DNA of 64,000 nt from assembly GCA_963281255.1 (NCBI GenBank), contig OY725498.1:806001-870000 (forward strand), read 5' to 3'. The translations under genes and the position numbers were made by a program. Of this stretch, positions 48,203-58,965 are shown in pieces (position 1 is the first letter of the stretch; each line of letters starts with the position of its first letter). The DNA comes from Aphrocallistes beatrix. Lineage: Eukaryota; Porifera; Hexactinellida; Sceptrulophora; Aphrocallistidae. The notes under the pieces are model-generated. The model was not told the DNA's origin. It saw nothing but the letters and a program-made list of their open reading frames with translations, and ran no database searches.

Positions 48203-48577
48203 TCATTCCGCTGTACACAAACTAGGTGTGCTGTCGTTATGAAGGCTGCCTCCAGCTCTCTCGAGGAGAGACATGAACAACTTACTCTCGTATTCGAGTG
48301 CTTCTTTTTCAAGTTTGAGAGCTGCCTTCTTAAGTTTAAGCGCTTCAATACGTTGCTTTTCCTTCTGTCTCAACCTATAGACGTAATCCCGACATTTCAA
48401 CAGTCTCCTCCGCTGCATAATCAACAGGTACTCTTCGCTATCGAATCCGAAATCTCGGATTGTTTTTCTCAAAGTCCGAAGTTTTGTGTGGTACAAATAA
48501 TGGTCCGAAAAAGGCAATTGCATCCTCATGCACTTGGGTTTTTGACTAACTTTCTGTTTGCTTTTTTGTGTACTCAT
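48203..48577 (-). CDS. Small Maf-like bZIP protein
   Basis: This is a single-exon gene of 124 aa. The N-terminal half resembles the Maf extended homology region (FSDHYLYHTKLRTLRKTIRDF). The basic region QRRRLLKCRDYVYRLR aligns with the Maf signature QRRRTLKNRGYAASCR. A leucine-rich heptad region continues (LKLKKAALKLEKEALEYESKL). The length suits a small Maf, which lacks an activation domain and binds DNA as a homo- or heterodimer. The nearly invariant bZIP Asn is Cys and the following Gly is Asp, so DNA recognition should be altered. A degenerate small Maf or a dominant-negative dimerisation partner are both possible. Confidence 0.75.
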   Translation of the reverse strand: MSTQKSKQKVSQKPKCMRMQLPFSDHYLYHTKLRTLRKTIRDFGFDSEEYLLIMQRRRLLKCRDYVYRLRQKEKQRIEALKLKKAALKLEKEALEYESKLFMSLLERAGGSLHNDSTPSLCTAE

Positions 48578-49147
48578 TTTGGTTGTTTTTTTGATATTAT
48601 TTTGAATTAACTACATTTCGATTGTTTATATACTCATGGAAGGTTTCATTTTGACCGAAATTGAGATATATCCCTCAACAGGTGGGAAACTGCTTTCAAC
48701 TCTCAAAATAGATTAGATACTACTTTGTAATTAGACAGCAGATAAGTTTGTTTCTACACATCAGGAGTTTCTCTAAACTAAAAATAATAAAAATAAATTA
48801 TTGAGGGAACAAAATAGCAATACAACTTAATATGACATTTAGCTATATTATGTACAAGGATGGTGGTGTGTACGTAGCAGAATAAACTATTAATAGTTCA
48901 AATAACTTACAGTTGATTAATGGATAACGAAAGAAAGAATGCTTGCAACTTGCAGAAAATATAAAACCTGGTATGTAATGCAATTCAGCATCATATTAGT
49001 GGTATTTTATGAATAGAATAACATATTATAATCTATTGCGCTGCTCCTCTACCAGCAAAAGCAAGTTCACACAACCTATGTCTTCTTCTGTCGATTAATT
49101 TGAAATCGCTAGGTGCAGTCGAGTTGAGGCTGCGACGTATTTTCCAA
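48578..49147. other. Spacer between bZIP and ACBD6
   Basis: AT-rich intergenic DNA between tandem minus-strand genes; no repeat or coding segment was recognised. Confidence 0.5.
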
Positions 49148-49939
49148 TCAGTTATTTTCAAAACACCGCTCTGTATCTGCGTCATAGGCAACTTCTTTTG
49201 GTGTAAGCAAATCTTCATCCAACAAATTAACGTCTGCTCCCTTGGTCAATAATAACACAACTATTTCAACATGACCACAGCCCGAGGCAATGTGCAGTGC
49301 GGTTTGTTTGTCTAACGACACTTCATCCAAATTAACATTCTGTGACAGAAGATATTCCACTACGCCAACTTGCCCTCTGTCGGATGCCCAGTGCAAGGGC
49401 GTCATCCCCATTTCATCTTTGGAATTCTTATTCGTGTTAGAAAGGTTTAGTTTCAAGTTAGGCAAATCGCCGATCTTACAGAAGTCATGAATGGTTGTGT
49501 AGCCCTCTTTCAGGTCCTCCTCTCTCAGTTTGCTGCCCATTGTGCTCACCGCTGCACCAAGCACAGCTAGCCTTGTGTCCCCTTCGACTTCCCCGCTTTC
49601 TAGGACCTTCGAGACGGCCTGGGGAGCGATCTGGATGGCTGTCTCTATGTACATCCGCTTTGCGGCCTCACAACTTGTGCCTTTGAAACTGTTCCAAGCA
49701 TCCCATTTAGCTCTCCCGACCTGATCGAATATGCCAGGTCGTTTGGTGTTACAATCACCAACAATACTCTGCTTGTAATGGCCGTATAGCCCCAGCCTCA
49801 AACTGTCTGATACTCCAGTGAAGGAGGAAGCGGCATTGGACACGAGTGTGAACGCCGAATCAAGTTCAGGTCCCTCTAGACTATTAATATCAGGCAATTC
49901 TGTCGTAAACTCATTGGTGCTGGGGTACTTGGAAGCCAT
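49148..49939 (-). CDS. ACBD6: Acyl-CoA-binding, ankyrin-repeat protein (ACBD6)
   Basis: This is a single-exon gene of 263 aa (human ACBD6 is 282). The ACBP domain spans about 28-105. It carries the acyl-CoA-binding signature [12 protein letters not shown] and [13 protein letters not shown], matching YGLYKQATVGD and AKWDAWN of the family. Two to three ankyrin repeats follow at about 165-240 ([40 protein letters not shown]). Known orthologues bind long-chain acyl-CoA and support lipid remodelling and N-myristoylation. The protein ends shortly after the last ankyrin unit. All key tyrosine and lysine residues appear intact. Confidence 0.93.
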   Translation of the reverse strand: MASKYPSTNEFTTELPDINSLEGPELDSAFTLVSNAASSFTGVSDSLRLGLYGHYKQSIVGDCNTKRPGIFDQVGRAKWDAWNSFKGTSCEAAKRMYIETAIQIAPQAVSKVLESGEVEGDTRLAVLGAAVSTMGSKLREEDLKEGYTTIHDFCKIGDLPNLKLNLSNTNKNSKDEMGMTPLHWASDRGQVGVVEYLLSQNVNLDEVSLDKQTALHIASGCGHVEIVVLLLTKGADVNLLDEDLLTPKEVAYDADTERCFENN

Positions 49940-50335
49940 GCACGTATTTACAGAAACTAATTGGCATAGGATATGTTTAATTCAAGAATTGCGTTGTAAT
50001 AATTGATTGCATTTATTTATATACATTATCAATACTAATAAATCATTTTCAAGTCAGCTATTTTATGTAAGAAATCAGGATTCTTATATTGTAAAGTAAT
50101 GGACTGATACGCCCATCATAATTTCAAAATGATGAAACAGTTAGAGTTAGTGTTAATTCGCCGTAAGTAATTTGATCATACCACAGCATATAGTATTACC
50201 ATGCGAAAAATATTTCTATGTATTAGACAAATTATATTGACAATATGATTCATTTTGATAAATTCTTCCATTCATATTTGGATATTTATGTACGTGAACC
50301 TAAACTGGATTCGAGAAATGGGCTATATCATAGCG

Positions 50336-50453
50336 GAGTTGGAATCGGGACCACTTTTCAGAAATCGACCCGACCCAAACCCGAATCTGATTCTGAATCC
50401 GTATTTGAGCCAACCTGAACCCGACCCGAAAAGTCAGAACCTAATTCCAACTC
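50336..50453. mobile_element. Small MITE-like inverted-repeat element
   Basis: The ends GAGTTGGAAT and ATTCCAACTC are inverted. The interior has CGACCCGACCC / AACCCGACCCGAAAAG repeats. At 118 bp it has no ORF; no target duplication is evident. Confidence 0.5.
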
Positions 50454-51410
50454 TGTTTCAAATGCAGCTAACATTTCCTCGACAGTATTCAAGATACCGT
50501 CTTGTTTGACTGAGTAGGGCCATTTAAAAGATTTAACAAGTAGAAGGCGCGTTTTTCCACGCAATTTCAATCGAATATCTTAAACATTTTCATTCAGTCA
50601 CGATTATTAAAACGTGATTGAAATTGAAACTCGAATTGCCTTGCAAAAGAGAAAGATTCTCAGTGCAATCCGATAGCGTGTTGTCCAGTGATTTTTAATT
50701 AATAATTATATAATACCCCCAGATTAGCTGATGTGTAATACATATAGCAAGTAAGTACTAGTCATTAGAGGAATGGATTGTTTGAAAGATAAATAAAGGC
50801 TATGATAAAACTTAATGGAAGTTCGTGGTGGAAAGTCTGTTTTTAATTATGCTGGTTACATACTTAAAAAATAGATAAAAGCTGTTAAGTATTCAGTCAG
50901 GAAGTTAACTTGTTCATGATGAGGATCAAGTATGTCATTAAAATGAGTCACCTTATTAGTAACTGGCTGTGAGTAAAAGAATGTAGCAGAATAAGATTAG
51001 CTCAGAGAATGAGAATTCTAAGAAAACATGTTAGTAGCAAAAGTACACGTACTTAGTTTTTGAGAAGTAATTCTAGTGATGCAATCAGGAAAATATATAT
51101 GACCTAAGTAAAGGAAACAATGGCAATAAAACACAACCAGAGTCTAATGATTGGTCAGCCATTTCCAGGGGATATTGAAATGTGCTTCAAACCGAAAATA
51201 ATGTAAATGAAAGCGAATAATTCAGATGGAAATAATATATTCAATGCACCACGTTTCATAGTAAGTATTGAATCATCTCAGAGATGTAAGATAAAATGTT
51301 ATCAGGATCTCAGTAAACCGAAAGGAATGAGCAATCTCTTAAAGTTAAATATGCACAGAAGGCACTGAACATTAAAAAATTTAACTGAGAAGAATACGAT
51401 TCATATAGGA

Positions 51411-51533
51411 CAGTGGTTTTCAACCTTTTTTTTTTTTACCCGTAACCGTAATACAAATTTCGAATGCTGTGGACCCCCTGATCTCTTCTGTGGACCACTA
51501 AGGGGTCCATGGACCCTAGGTTGGGAACCACTG
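51411..51533. mobile_element. hAT-type MITE, 123 bp
   Basis: The ends are CAGTGGTTTTCAACC and GGTTGGGAACCACTG. A perfect 8-bp duplication ATATAGGA flanks it (51403-51410 and 51534-51541). The interior GGGGTCCATGGACCC is shared with 17248-17530 and 61356-61498. It is the smallest complete member. Confidence 0.93.
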
Positions 51534-52109
51534 ATATAGGATATAAGGTAGTCATATTAGCTATCCTAGCTCAGCATTATTGTAAATGTGTTAGACATCA
51601 TAAATTTATAAAGCAGGTCACAGCTGTGAGTATTCAGTTCGGTTCTTATGTTTCGTTGTAAGTCCCTAATTAAGAAAAGTAAAAGTCTGTTGTTCTTATT
51701 TTAGTACATCAGGTCAGGTGAACAAGTGAAAGAACTATCTGCTAAGTTGAAAGAAACGGTTCTCATGTTTCGTTAGATAATTTGTGTACTTTCCTGTTTC
51801 AGTTAGGAAAGTATACTACACTTGATGTCTCTAGTTTGGTAGGCAGCATGATTATGTTAGGTAATTTTAAAATCAGATGACAACACATCGATAATCCCAC
51901 ATTAAGAGATGAAGTTTTATAATGTAGCGACTGGACGGGATATTTTGGTTTTGGCTATGTCTGAGTCAATTTGTAACAATACTCAGGTATGAATGGTTAT
52001 TTTAGTAGAACTATCATCAAATGTTAGAAGTCTAAATTTGAGTGTGATTAATTAAATATCAGATCACTAGCATTATTAAAATAAGAAATTATATAGAAGT
52101 GTTCATGCC

Positions 52110-53393
52110 TCAAACTTTAGTAAGAATGATATTAAGGTTGTCAACAACCTCTTCGTTCTGCCTAATCCAACTGAGGAAGTCTTCACTCGTGAGCATCTCA
52201 CCGTGACTTCTCTGCAACAAACTGAACACACCACTGGCTCTCTGTTTCGCTATGTCTAAGCTCTGTAGCTCATAACGCCCAGTGATCGACTGAATGAATG
52301 AGACAATGATCCGAAATGAGTCAGTGAGATCTCCATACGAAATACCGCCCTTACTGTCGCTATCCATCACCCCATAGAGCCAGTGGGACTTCACTTCGAT
52401 GGTACCACGACATATGATGGATAGAACCGTTGCAAACCCTTCGAAGTCAGTAGTCCTATCTGGCGAGGCGGGAAAACCTCTGAAAATCATCTGAGACAAA
52501 GCGTCATGGGCCTTAAACAACTCAGATTCAGTAGCTATAAAAATTAGAGGTAAAGAATTTGTCTAAAAGCTACCTAGGTGATTTATTTAGAAAAACTTTG
52601 AGATTAAAAAAAACTTTTAATTTGGTAAATATAGCTAATCAATCTTTTCTATCGAAGTACGTAAGATATTTTGCAAAAACCTGTCCATACTTTTAAAATG
52701 GATATCTACCGCTTTAAACCGCTTCGAAACGCTAAACAGCAGCAGTATGACTGAACTCCTGAGTTGGCCTTGGAATATGATTAAGCGGGACAAGCAGCTA
52801 ACACCACTGGTAAATAGGAGACATTGTCTAGTTCCACCAGGTGTACATAGTATAAGCTTAAGTTATTGAAAGTAGTGCTTACACTAATAATTATATCCAA
52901 TTACTATGTATTGTAGAATTTATTACTTAATCTACTAATGAGAGGTCAAAATATGAGGATGAGACTCAGATTCCTTCTCGTGATGATGAATGTGAGCCAA
53001 AGCATGTAGTAGTAAAGTATGAAAATGATTTCTATAATGATTTATTCTTTGAAATAGTATATCAAATCGGGGGGAAACAATACTTAGTTAATGCAAATTT
53101 TATCCTGTATGATAAAAGTAAATTTTTGTAGGTTTATTAGCTAATAATCTAATGCGTCGCGTAACTCGAGAAAGCTCTTATAGATGCTTACTTTGATTGT
53201 CCTTAAGGGATGGAAGGGGAAAAAGTTTCCGGAAAATATTCCCAAATTCTCTCTCGCTCAAGTGTCCATTAGGACATTCACTCAGAAATGCCACATGCCA
53301 ACTCTTGAGGTGTTCCTCCGTGAATTCTGTCTTCTCGCCAAGTTGACTCAGCAAGTCTGTCTCGATCTTAACTCGGGAGTGTCTGGTACCCAT
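52110..53393 (-). CDS. NCS-family-like EF-hand protein, degenerate sites
   Basis: Two exons (53393-53192 and 52534-52110) join in phase to give 208 aa. The protein aligns end to end with neuronal calcium sensor proteins such as recoverin, hippocalcin and KChIPs: FTEEHLKSWHVAFLSECPNGHLSEREF corresponds to the LTEEQLKEWHRGF...CPSG segment. An N-terminal MGTRHS fits a myristoylation signal. The EF-hand loops are mostly broken. EF2 is PASPDRTTDFEGF with no acidic first position. EF3 is DSDSKGGISYGD, with Lys at position 5 and Asp at 12. EF4 (QRSHGEMLTSED) lacks the first Asp. Only EF3 could bind metal, more likely Mg2+. The role is unknown; a calcium-insensitive regulatory subunit is one possibility. 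Confidence 0.8.
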
Positions 53394-55197
53394 CTCAGAT
53401 TCTCAGTGCATAGGAAACTAGCTCATAATTGCAATGTACAGATCAGATTATTGCATCTTTATGTGAAGAATGTTAATTCTATTCGCGATATATAAGTGAG
53501 TCTACTATATAGTACAAGAACAGTTTATGAGCATAACTGGCACTTATTGTTGAGTTTCCAGATTGGTTGGTATTGATATTGATAGAAACATAGGGAATCA
53601 TGGTTTGATGCGGTTACTGTTAAAAGGACTGTTACCTGAACGGTTCCCAGACTAATGGTCTAAATGTCTCAGGGTTCTATGTTTCGTTGCTACCTACCTA
53701 CATCACGAGTCAATGTCTCCCATATATATTCAGGTAACGGGACATTTCGATCCCAAATCTTAAGAAGTTGATAGGTTAACAAGACACGAGGTAAACTCAA
53801 CTTATGACATAGTTTAATAAAGAAATGACTATAGTAATGGGATATTAAAGAAATATCGCGTCTCGAAATTATCCTTAGGTACCTGCTTTAACATGGCCAC
53901 GAAATTTGGTCTGATCTTCACCTTTCAGAATTAACTGATAATATAATAAATTAGAAAATTTGCGTACGTACATAGTTATGTGAATTAAAATTAATTGAGA
54001 GATTAGAATGGAGATGTTGCGATTATTTTGTGATCTAATTTAATTAACTGAAATACTGCAATACTATTGCGTTATATCTCACTCACATGCAAATAACCAT
54101 TGAATTGGGAAAACTGAAAGTAGTAAACTCTCAACTCAGTTAGTGCAGAAATCGAAACGGAGTTCGCGTGGTATATTATCTCAATCTTACTGAACGAGTA
54201 CAACGAATCCTTATCATTTCACATTCAAATATGTAATTAGGGAAATAGTAAGGGAAGTTAGACAATATTATAAAACCTGGACAGTTTTCTTCAAATTGTG
54301 AAGAAAAATGTAGAAAGCATAACAAGATAATTATTTTTTTATTAATTATGATAACTCGAAAAATATCAGGGAAAGACCAGAAATGTGCACACAAAAAAGG
54401 AATTGATATCACCAGCAGGTAAATTACTGGAATACCCGGATGGACGGACAAATTTTATTCTTACTCAATTACTAAAACACTGAAAGACAGATGACGGAGG
54501 ATAACATACACGCTAGAATGTATGTGATCTAATTCGGGACTAATAAGGCTAAATATACCGTTATAGACTAGAGATATTATCAACCATTAAATAATGCAGT
54601 TTCTGAACTCATTTTTTCCCCGTATAGAGCAGTGATTCTCAAACCTTTTACACCGTGGACCACCATAATGACCGATATTTAAATGTTAATATATTTTAAC
54701 GTAGAAATGAGATACCTCCACGAGGGTTTTTTTCAAAGGTTGAGACTTTAGTGTAACTCAGCTTAATCACGGTGTAACCACCGAAAAAATATTAACCAAA
54801 TATCGCCCACGCTGCAGCGGCCGACCCAAATCGTGGTGTAACTCCCAAAATTCGTGGTGTAATTTTTACACTTCACTGGTCTCGATATAACTTACAAATA
54901 TATACAGTCAACTCCACTTTATCGGGATACATCGGAACCCGATATTATCCCGATTAAGAGCAGTTACCAATTAACCAATGAAATTTAGTATTAGCTCCTA
55001 TGTATTGGAACTATTTCCTGTAACACCAGTCAGTATGCAAATATCTCCTCAGTTCCTTTACGAGAGTTCCCTGTAAACGATAATACAATAAATATATAAT
55101 TAACATTGCGAAGAATAATCGAGTCACCAAATATTATGGGAATAGACTAACTCATACAACTAACGCAAACTCTGCACGGGTGATACTCTATATGTGA
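53394..55197. other. 1.8-kb spacer
   Basis: AT-rich DNA between the NCS-like gene and dynamitin. It holds a truncated pogo-like MITE (54905-55020) and a possible hAT end near 54630 (CAGTGATTCTCAAACC) without a clear partner. No coding segment was recognised. Confidence 0.5.
54905..55020. mobile_element. Truncated pogo/Tigger-like MITE
   Basis: TA + CAGTCAACTCCACTTTATCGGG is followed by CCCGATTAAGAGCAGTTACCAATTAACC and TTTAGTATTAGCTCCTATGTATTGG, as in the other copies. The right terminal repeat is missing. Confidence 0.7.
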
Positions 55198-56343
55198 TCA
55201 GGAATTCTCGGTAAGGGCATTGATTCTCTGGTTGACATCTTCAAAATTCTGCTGAATCTTCGCAACATTGGCCTCCAGTGTCCTTGACACCTGTTCCAAC
55301 ACCTGTTTATTAGTGTTGAGGCTCCCGCTCATTTCTCGCTGTCTCTGCTCGAGATCATTTAAGGTCATGTTAAACCCTGCCGCTACCTCATGCAGTGATT
55401 TCAGGGTGTGGAGCCGCTCTAGGACGTCCGGGAGTGCAGAAGCAGTCGCGTCCCACCGTCTGGTGAGCTCGTACAGCTCATTGACTTTACTGCCGCCGTT
55501 GTTATCTCCTGAGACTTTCTCTATAGGCCCTTCCTGCTTCAGTCGATCCATTTTTTGAAGCAACTCTCCCGCTTTCTGGTCGAGGTTCCCCACCACGGTC
55601 TGGTCCAGAGACATGCATTTCCGCTGCAGCATGGAGAGGCTGCTCATGAGGGAGTGTGAGTGCGACTCGCCGGCAGCAGATAACAGCTCCAATCGGCTCT
55701 TCTCATCACGGCCCCCGACGATTTTCTCCAGCAGACCTAGCCTCTCGTCCAGTTGCCTAAGCACGGTCGCGTGCATGTACTTCGACTCCTCCGGCTTCAA
55801 GACCAATTCGTACGTGATAGCAGCGTGTTCGTCTTTAGTGGGATCTTTCGTAGAAGATGCATGCAGACTTTCAAGTAGGTTATTAGCTAAGCTCCTATCC
55901 ACCCCCTGCACCCCTCGGGGTAGCGAGGCGTGCTCGGAGTATATCTTGTCCAATCGCACCTTCCCCAGCTGTTCCTCCAATCCGGACACTTTCTGTAGTA
56001 GTCCACCTTCTTGGGTGGCCTCCTCGCTAGCCTGTAGGTCTATGTGCAGCTGTGAGATTTCGTGCTCCAAGCGTGCATACCTCTCACTCAGACTCTCCAA
56101 CCGCTCTTCATTCCCGCTCAGTTCATACTCCCACGGATCCAAGCCGTAGCCCTTAGCGTTGATGTGAGAAAAATCTGTTTTGGAAGTGTCGAATTTAGCA
56201 TTTTTGAATTCCAGAAACCCATCCTTCACTCGAACCCCAATCTCCTCAACTGATTGGCTCCCGTGGTCGTCCTCTGGGGGTGGTTGGATGTTTGGGAAGT
56301 CAGGCGTCTCGAATATTTCGATTTGTGTCTCGATATTCGCCAT
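55198..56343 (-). CDS. DCTN2: Dynactin subunit 2 (dynamitin)
   Basis: Dynamitin (p50) holds the dynactin shoulder together and links the dynein adaptor arm to the Arp1 filament. The single-exon gene encodes 381 aa (human 401). The N-terminus has ETPDFPNIQPPPEDD, like the ETSDLPEDDQ segment of the family, then DPWEYELSGNEERLESLSERYARLEHEI, matching the conserved YEML-YQRLLHEV region. Long coiled coils follow, ending in QRINALTENS. All regions of the family are represented and no truncation is seen. Its vertebrate counterparts have many introns. Confidence 0.92.
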   Translation of the reverse strand: MANIETQIEIFETPDFPNIQPPPEDDHGSQSVEEIGVRVKDGFLEFKNAKFDTSKTDFSHINAKGYGLDPWEYELSGNEERLESLSERYARLEHEISQLHIDLQASEEATQEGGLLQKVSGLEEQLGKVRLDKIYSEHASLPRGVQGVDRSLANNLLESLHASSTKDPTKDEHAAITYELVLKPEESKYMHATVLRQLDERLGLLEKIVGGRDEKSRLELLSAAGESHSHSLMSSLSMLQRKCMSLDQTVVGNLDQKAGELLQKMDRLKQEGPIEKVSGDNNGGSKVNELYELTRRWDATASALPDVLERLHTLKSLHEVAAGFNMTLNDLEQRQREMSGSLNTNKQVLEQVSRTLEANVAKIQQNFEDVNQRINALTENS

Positions 56344-56456
56344 CCTTTCCCGTCTAATAATAGTATTCTAAGAGCATACGAATTAGAAAAGTCGCCAGGA
56401 TTAATTGCAACCATGGATCACAATACTGCTACTCAGCGACCAGCTATGCACTAGAT

Positions 56457-56834
56457 CAGTGGTTCCCAACGGGGGCTCTACCGCCCCCCAGGGGGCGTTT
56501 GCTTGCCTCAGGGGGGCGCTGGAGAAGAAGGGAAGTTGTGGGGAACGTTGAGAAGGGGGCACTGAATGAGAATTTATTGTCACATATGTAAATATCATTG
56601 TAACATTGTTGTGTTGCTCAATTACAAGCTGCCTATACAAGAAAATTATTCATAAATCAGAATATATTTAATGTATTATGTCTCAGTTTTGGATCAAGTT
56701 ACAGATGGCTTCTTAACAAGGAATCATAAAAAGGGATTATACTCTGACTTAATAAACAATGAAGTATGGGGGGCCTTCTGAAAGTTTCAAGCACTTTAGG
56801 GGGGCTTTACAAAGAAAAAGGATGGGAAACACTG
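56457..56834. mobile_element. hAT-type non-autonomous transposon
   Basis: The ends are CAGTGGTTCCCAACGGGGG and GATGGGAAACACTG. A perfect 8-bp duplication CACTAGAT flanks it (56449-56456 and 56835-56842). The 378-bp interior, with CCCCCCAGGGGGCG, differs from the other hAT copies, so it is a separate family. Confidence 0.92.
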
Positions 56835-57691
56835 CACTAGATGGACACAATACAATAGTGCTAACTTGAGGTATGATAAACGTAGACTTTGCCGAAAAAA
56901 GTAGACTACAAATAAGCTTAATTAATAGTTTAGCTAGAAGCTGGATGATTTCTAATGATAACACCATGAATTAGGACATAATGAAATGCCTGCTTACAAT
57001 GAACTTGCTTAATTACCAGAAAATCCCTCCACTTAATTGGTTAATTAGAATTGGATTTAAATGACATGGAAAAATGAAATTCCACTTGTAGTAACGTGGT
57101 GATTTAGCATCCATACAGCTTGCAATAGATTTCACTACACTTAAAGTCACGGCATAGGTAACTAGTAACTACGAGTTTACAAAGGGGATTACTGACACAC
57201 TACTGAGTGGTTGCTAGCAACCCTAGTAACTACTGGTTACCACTCCTACCAACCCCAAACGAGAAGTGCTAGCTACGCTTATAAACTTTTTAGTATGTAT
57301 AAATACAGCCAGCTAAAAACTATTGTTATAAAAACCTGTTAGAAGAACGTTTAACATAATAAACAAGTATAGCATTCCAAGTGACCTTAGTCAAAACAAC
57401 CTTTAAGTTAGGAGTGAGATTATCGCTAGAAACTTATTGATCAATATAATTAGGTTACTTTTCCCAGATTCGTCAATACAATTCAACCCAAGTCAGGTAA
57501 CACAATCCTCAGTGGTTGAGGAGTAATGGTTGAATGTATCACGTTCCAGACAACGACTCCTCTATACTAGGCTTATTACTGGGCTCTACTACATTTAAAT
57601 ATCTTCATTAACCAAATGTATTACTACTAGGCATCAAGAGTGTATTGGAGGGGAATGTATTCGAAGTAACAGGTTTTGTTAAGGTATAATT

Positions 57692-57790
57692 ACATACATA
57701 CCAACTTGAACCATGATAAAAGGGGGGCGTTGCATTTCGCGGGACATAATAGAGAAATTTCAGCTAAAAACGGGACGGTTGGTATGTATG
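57692..57790. mobile_element. MITE with ACATACATACCAAC ends
   Basis: This is a 99-bp inverted-repeat element (ACATACATACCAAC / GTTGGTATGTATG) with TTTCGCGGGACATAAT and AACGGGAC inside. It appears to be an internally deleted relative of 12499-12715. Confidence 0.7.
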
Positions 57791-58315
57791 CAATTATCTT
57801 TACCACTTTCTGTAAATCACTATCATCACACATAATGATATGAGTGGCACAAAATGGCACAAGAAATCATAACTTTAAGAATTGAAATGGAAGACCGATT
57901 TAATAACTAATTAATTCATGGAATATGCCATGGAATATGATGATGGGTTCAAATACTTTTGTCCTGGTAGACAAGATTAATTTTGAGTCATTAATTTTTA
58001 TATCGGAGACTTAACGATTAGTTAGATTAGTGGGGATGACGAGTTCTGTGTTTACTAAGACATTATTTTAGAATATGGTTTATAATTGGAAACCAGTCAG
58101 TCTACGAGACCTGTGTTGAACTCATTAGTGAGTGGGAAAGCATAAAATAAATGGTTGTTCTATCATACCACAAAATTAAAATATTCAATTAGTCACAAAT
58201 CGGAAACTGGTCAAGGTATGAACTGAAATACAACAAAGCAACCAAATCAGAAAGTGTTAGTCTAAACTAGATATCATTCTTCTTGCCTCTACAGACTACT
58301 CGCTTTCAATTCCTC

Positions 58316-58323
58316 TATAAATA
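58316..58323 (+). promoter_or_regulatory. TATA-like box upstream of the ARL gene
   Basis: TATAAATA lies 109-116 bp upstream of the ARF-like start codon, leaving room for a short 5' leader. Sequence match only. Confidence 0.4.
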
Positions 58324-58431
58324 CTGGTTGATCCGAATAAATATCATTTGTGTCGACTCAAGTCTTGAATTTTCTGTTCATTAGTCTCTCTCTGTATTCT
58401 TAGTGCTGATATTTCGCGTTCTACCTAAAAG

Positions 58432-58965
58432 ATGGGAAAGGCATTTTCAAAAGAAGACATATACGCTAAAATACTTTTTCTAGGACTCGACAACTCGGGC
58501 AAAACTTCGCTACTCTACCACAGAAAGTACGACAAGAACATTAACTCAGTGAGCACTGAAGGCCAGAACGTAGAGATCCTTCGGAAAACCGAGGGGATCT
58601 CGTTCGTAGTTTGGGACATGGCAGGGTGCAAATCTAGCAGGGGGAGATGGGAAGAGCATTACGCAGACGCAGACGGAATTATTTTCGTCCTAGACAGCTC
58701 GAATCAAGGACGATTCCACGAAGTGAAGGACGAACTTCACAAGTTAATCGCAAACGAGGACCTACACGGAGTGCCTATCTGCGTGTTGGCGCACAAACAA
58801 GACGTCGAATCCTCGGACACGCCGAATGACATAGTGGACCTGATAGAGCTGAGAGAGGTCACCAGCCATGAGTGGAGGATATTCGGCACCTCCGTTGTCT
58901 CCGGAACTGGGATCGATGACGCTTTTAGTGAATTTGCATTACTTGTGAGACGATCCTTCAGATAG
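58432..58965 (+). CDS. ARF-like small GTPase with divergent G motifs
   Basis: This single-exon gene encodes 177 aa, the normal length of ARF/ARL proteins. The N-terminus MGKAFS fits a myristoylation signal (Gly2, Ser6). The P-loop GLDNSGKT (about 18-25) is standard, as is the switch I Thr in STEGQNVEI. Switch II reads WDMAGCKSSRGRW in place of the usual WDVGGQDKIRPLW, so the catalytic Gln is Cys and the first Gly is Ala. The base-recognition motif is HKQD, not NKQD, and the last motif is TSVVSG. GTP binding looks possible, but hydrolysis should be impaired or use another mechanism. I cannot place it in a named ARL subfamily. Transport or ciliary roles would be speculation. Confidence 0.87.
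   Translation: MGKAFSKEDIYAKILFLGLDNSGKTSLLYHRKYDKNINSVSTEGQNVEILRKTEGISFVVWDMAGCKSSRGRWEEHYADADGIIFVLDSSNQGRFHEVKDELHKLIANEDLHGVPICVLAHKQDVESSDTPNDIVDLIELREVTSHEWRIFGTSVVSGTGIDDAFSEFALLVRRSFR

Larger units (their letters stand above)
49940..52109. other. 2.2-kb spacer with MITEs
   Basis: No gene was recognised. It includes a small inverted-repeat element (50336-50453), a complete hAT MITE (51411-51533) and otherwise unique AT-rich DNA. ACBD6 promoter elements should lie at the left edge. Confidence 0.5.
56344..58431. other. 2.1-kb spacer between divergent DCTN2 and ARL
   Basis: The spacer separates dynamitin (-) and the ARF-like gene (+). It contains a hAT element (56457-56834) and an ACATACATACCAAC-ended MITE (57692-57790). 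A loose palindrome of GTAACTAGTAACTA units lies near 57150-57245. No coding sequence was recognised. Confidence 0.5.

Noticed and set aside
54630..54890. Possible hAT element starting CAGTGATTCTCAAACC
   Set aside because: No matching right end or 8-bp duplication could be found, so it is only mentioned in the spacer entry.
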